Shown: one piece after another, positions 61,439-64,000 of the stretch
How positions within the stretch are numbered: position 1 is the stretch's first letter
Layout: each line of letters begins with the position of its first letter
Source of the DNA: UBA10324 sp038326325
GTDB taxonomy: Bacteria > Bacteroidota > Bacteroidia > Chitinophagales > UBA10324
Direction of reading: 5' to 3'
DNA length: 64,000 nt
Assembly: GCA_038326325.1 (NCBI GenBank)
Contig: JBBQJW010000002.1
Coordinates: 1-64,000 of the forward strand
Made by a program: the position numbers and the translations under genes
The notes under the pieces: model-generated
What the model saw: the letters and a program-made list of their open reading frames with translations, nothing else
What the model was told of the DNA's origin: nothing
Databases searched by the model: none

Positions 61439-63271
61439 TCAGTGAGTAATCACCACTTTATTAACAGAAATGTTTGCAACTGATTTTAAAGTTAGATTGT
61501 AAATACCAGATGAAAGGCTATTGGTATTCAATTTGATTTTATGATTTCCTGCATTCTGATTTCCAATTTCAGAATTGAAGACCAACTCACCTAAGTTGTT
61601 AAACAGATTCACTGTAACAGTTTGTGATTTTTCAGTTGTGTAATTTACTGTCAACTCATCAGAAGCAGGATTCGGATATAAAACAATTTTAAAATCGTTG
61701 GAAGCAGCTTCTTTAATTCCAACAAAGCCATTTACATTTAAGCGAACCATTGAAGGCTTGTTGCCGGGAATAGTGTACCAGCCGGGAGTAGATGCAACCG
61801 GATCATAAATTACAGTTTTAATACCGGGCTGTAACAAATCGCTGCCCGAAGCAAGAAACAAAGTATCCGGGTTACCATAAGATTCAATAGTAGCCAAAAC
61901 TTCAGTACTATCAGGAATTGTAATAGCGCCATCCAGATTAATGGTAGTAAAATTTGCGGCACCATTGGTAGTGTTAATATCTGAAGCGTTCATTGCGTGT
62001 GTTCCGCTTGCTCCGATCTCAGCCCATGCAGTTCCATCCCATGAATAAATAACTGCTCTGTATGGAGCATTCACCGATGAGCCCGCAGCAAAGGCAGCAT
62101 CAATGGAGGCAACCTGAGTTGAGTTATGAATTAAATAATAATTTCCCATTGTGTATGCATCTCCCTGATTCCATAATCTGCTTCCATCATAAGTTCCATT
62201 GTCGCGTGCAAACTGGTAAGCATGAACAATGAAAGTTTTTGTAGTTGCGTTATCGGCAGGAATCTGGTCAACAGAATCACAAGAGATTGAATAATTTACT
62301 GTATAAGTGCCTATACCGCTTGGCAGAAATGTCGTGTTTACTTCAATAGTATCAGTAGTAGCAACTCCAAAATCAACAGGAGTACTATTATCGTTAAAAC
62401 CGCCGGGTGTAACAGTTGCATTTAATATAACATTGGGCTGTGTTACAGCTCCCTGATTGGTTGTAAGAGCAGCAAAATAAACATTGCGCTGCTGACCAAC
62501 AGGATACATTGAATAGCCATCACCTGTCCATACTTTATTAGTGATCATATCATTGGTAGGTGCATCTTCCAATGAAACATCATCAATCATCCAGGCATAA
62601 CACCATCCTGAAGCATTGCTCTGAAGACTCAAAGGACTGTAGTATTGAAAACGAATCCAAACAGTTGGTTGTCCGCCTGCAATTGGGGAAATATTGAGTG
62701 TAACAGTTTCAGGATTCGGATTACCATCAGCAGCGTCGTTATAAGAATTGACAGCTACAGATTGATTTACTTCAAATTTTGTCCAATTAATATTATCAGT
62801 ACTCACAAAAACAAAAGTGCTATCGTAAAACCTTCGATAGTATTGCTCAAATTTCAACAATACTCCAGGGTGAGTTGAACAGTCAACTGAACTAGCATTA
62901 GTTATATCGCCTATTTGATTTACTTGAGTGGTTGTCATGCCGTCAGAATCAAACATGCCAAAACCATTTGCAGCAGAAGTTGATGCTATTCCACCAATAG
63001 GAAATCCACCTGAAGGAATTCCAGTACCGATAACCCAGTTTTGATTGTTAGGAACCTCGCTGGAAATAACCCAGTTAGCAGGAACAGAAAAATCATCTGA
63101 CCAGATTTGAGCACGACTGTGGGGTGCAACTGTAACATTGTGGTTGCTGAAAACTTCTTTTGACTTAGATTTAATTGGAGCATGAACAAGTTGATTGAAA
63201 TTAGCTGTTTGCCCGATAGCTGAGAAAATTGCAACGAAGCAAAATCCAAAAGAGAGTAAGTGTTTTTTCAT
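61439..63271 (-). CDS. Large T9SS protein with choice-of-anchor domain
   Basis: A 610-residue secreted protein. Signal peptide MKKHLLSFGFCFVAIFSAIG; a choice-of-anchor J-like lectin-fold domain (about 55-235: WSDDFSVPANWVISSEVP, LKFEQYYRRFYDSTFVFVST, ending AWMIDDVSLEDAP); a middle of Ig-like strands (NVILNATVTPGGF); and a type A sorting tail (IVLYPNPASDELTVNYTT ... SSGIYNLTLKSVAN). Possible adhesin or carbohydrate-binding surface protein. Seven TGTWACA copies lie in the gene. Confidence 0.85.
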   Translation of the reverse strand: MKKHLLSFGFCFVAIFSAIGQTANFNQLVHAPIKSKSKEVFSNHNVTVAPHSRAQIWSDDFSVPANWVISSEVPNNQNWVIGTGIPSGGFPIGGIASTSAANGFGMFDSDGMTTTQVNQIGDITNASSVDCSTHPGVLLKFEQYYRRFYDSTFVFVSTDNINWTKFEVNQSVAVNSYNDAADGNPNPETVTLNISPIAGGQPTVWIRFQYYSPLSLQSNASGWCYAWMIDDVSLEDAPTNDMITNKVWTGDGYSMYPVGQQRNVYFAALTTNQGAVTQPNVILNATVTPGGFNDNSTPVDFGVATTDTIEVNTTFLPSGIGTYTVNYSISCDSVDQIPADNATTKTFIVHAYQFARDNGTYDGSRLWNQGDAYTMGNYYLIHNSTQVASIDAAFAAGSSVNAPYRAVIYSWDGTAWAEIGASGTHAMNASDINTTNGAANFTTINLDGAITIPDSTEVLATIESYGNPDTLFLASGSDLLQPGIKTVIYDPVASTPGWYTIPGNKPSMVRLNVNGFVGIKEAASNDFKIVLYPNPASDELTVNYTTEKSQTVTVNLFNNLGELVFNSEIGNQNAGNHKIKLNTNSLSSGIYNLTLKSVANISVNKVVITH

Positions 63272-63290
63272 TGTGTTTTTTTAAGAAGGC

Positions 63291-63298
63291 CAAATCTA
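63291..63298 (-). promoter_or_regulatory. Possible -7 element for the large T9SS gene
   Basis: On the minus strand TAGATTTG matches TAnnTTTG, 20 bp before the ATG at 63271. No TTG is seen at the expected -33 distance. Confidence 0.35.
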
Positions 63299-63546
63299 AG
63301 CTCATATTATTAAAATAAAAAAGCTATTATGCTAACTGGAAGCAATGATTTTTTACTATTTTTAAAATGAAGAAAATACTGATGAATACTATTTTTTAAC
63401 TAAAAAAACCCATGAAAGAATGGAAATTGATTTTTTGGAAATTGGATCAAATAAAAAAGAAGAAATATTTTTTTACAATATTCTGACTATGCAATTCAAG
63501 AATTATTATACATTAGTCGCCACAAAAAATCAAAACCCAAAATAAA

Positions 63547-64000
63547 ATGAAAAGAATTACACAATTAACGATTGCCGTGGTGGTACTAATCAGTTGCGGT
63601 ATTGCCCAAGCTCAGGTTCCATACTTGAACTCAATTCAAAACTATTACGATGAAGTTGCGACATTAAAAGCAAACCATCCGAAAATTGAAAATAATTCAA
63701 GGCAGAATTTTACTGTTTATCTTGATTATGCAACTGCTGCTGGAGATAATGCTGGCGGATTATCAAATTTGAATTCTAACTATGTTACGGCAGATACTGC
63801 TTTGCAATATGCGGCTGTTGTTTTTGATCAAATTGCTGGTTATACTGACCCTACTGCACCAACTACTTCAATTGTTTATTACAATGATCTTGGTTTGTTC
63901 AATTCTTATCCTTCAAATTTATCAATAACTGTTGACTCAGTTTTTTGGTTAGGGTCGCATGAGAATAATTCAGGAAATATGGATTACTTCACTACTCAAA
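63547..64000 (+). CDS. Secreted protein, 3' part missing
   Basis: An open frame from an ATG at 63547 runs off the window (about 151 codons visible). A signal peptide (MKRITQLTIAVVVLISCGIA then QAQ) precedes a polar, N/T/Y-rich region (NYVTADTALQYAAVVFDQIA, VDSVFWLGSHENNSGN) of no family I recognise. By analogy with its neighbours it may be another T9SS cargo, but the C-terminus is not seen. Confidence 0.65.
   Translation, partial: MKRITQLTIAVVVLISCGIAQAQVPYLNSIQNYYDEVATLKANHPKIENNSRQNFTVYLDYATAAGDNAGGLSNLNSNYVTADTALQYAAVVFDQIAGYTDPTAPTTSIVYYNDLGLFNSYPSNLSITVDSVFWLGSHENNSGNMDYFTTQ

Larger units (their letters stand above)
112..63137. repeat. Dispersed near-palindromic element [G/C]TGTWACA[G/C], about 113 cores
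   Basis: TGTAACA or TGTTACA occurs about 113 times by hand count, from 112-118 to 63131-63137; about 80 are flanked by G or C on both sides. The commonest directional nonamer is GTGTAACAG (about 40, both strands together), then CTGTWACAG (about 18), GTGTWACAC (about 12) and CTGTAACAC (about 10). Roughly 25 copies are intergenic, the rest are in genes in all three frames. Notable gaps: 0.4-3.4 kb, 22.4-25.1 kb, 34.8-37.4 kb. Expected number from base composition is about 14 for the heptamer and 2 for the G/C-flanked form. Confidence 0.85.

Noticed and set aside
1..64000. tRNA, rRNA or insertion-sequence genes
   Set aside because: Reading both strands by eye I found no cloverleaf with a GTTCGA-type arm, no rRNA core sequences and no transposase-like protein. 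A tRNA or Rfam scan would settle it.

Overview
The window comes from an AT-rich member of the Bacteroidota, probably close to the Chitinophagales/Sphingobacteriales. The main evidence is protein-level. At least seven secreted proteins end in type IX secretion (T9SS) sorting domains: six type A, and one type B gliding-motility C-terminus on a giant PKD-repeat adhesin that sits next to a PorP/SprF gene. Start codons generally lack Shine-Dalgarno sequences, and at least one gene carries the TTG / TAnnTTTG promoter typical of the phylum. I see no rRNA, tRNA, CRISPR array, transposase or prophage.

Layout. 1-11.6 kb: a truncated porin-like gene, an ABC exporter pair, queG, a fatty-acid desaturase, a T9SS cargo, clpB, a TPR lipoprotein and an orphan LuxE-like enzyme. 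11.7-18.3 kb: the PKD adhesin and its PorP/SprF partner, closed by an intrinsic terminator. 18.5-21 kb: ychF and a succinate-semialdehyde dehydrogenase. 21.9-32.5 kb: small stress-type proteins around a sigma-54 response regulator/PAS kinase pair (DUF3606, DUF2383, LytTR, small lipoprotein, histidine phosphatase, YpfJ-type metallopeptidase). 32.8-36.2 kb: two T9SS proteins made of nearly identical beta-propeller repeats. 36.3-39.9 kb: an accessory, repeat-rich stretch with inverted repeats around a zinc-ribbon gene, 198-bp tandem repeats split by a GxxExxY gene, and REP-like palindromes. 39.9-44.7 kb: FN3-like, S74-chaperone and M23-peptidase secreted proteins. 44.8-55.7 kb: an envelope/stress cluster (DksA-like, three-PAS kinase, DUF892, AI-2E and YihY/BrkB membrane proteins, low-affinity iron permease family, Holin-X-like, YtxH, lmo0937, DUF2007). 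56.2-60.7 kb: an OmpA lipoprotein and the Mla permease/ATPase/MCE operon, then YceI and DoxX. 61.4-64 kb: two more secreted proteins, the last truncated.

The most striking signal is not a gene. A short near-palindrome, [G/C]TGTWACA[G/C] (W = A/T), recurs through the whole window, in coding and intergenic DNA and in all reading frames. By hand I count about 113 copies of TGTWACA against about 14 expected from composition. About 80 of these carry G/C on both sides against about 2 expected. The commonest directional form is GTGTAACAG (about 40 copies counting both strands). The same heptamer with C or G at its centre is not enriched (about 4 copies). Several copies form hairpins or inverted pairs downstream of genes, and two contain a gene's stop codon. 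The density (about one per 0.8 kb) and these placements resemble DNA uptake sequences or the cyanobacterial HIP1 palindrome. I know of no such element described for this phylum, and its function is unknown.
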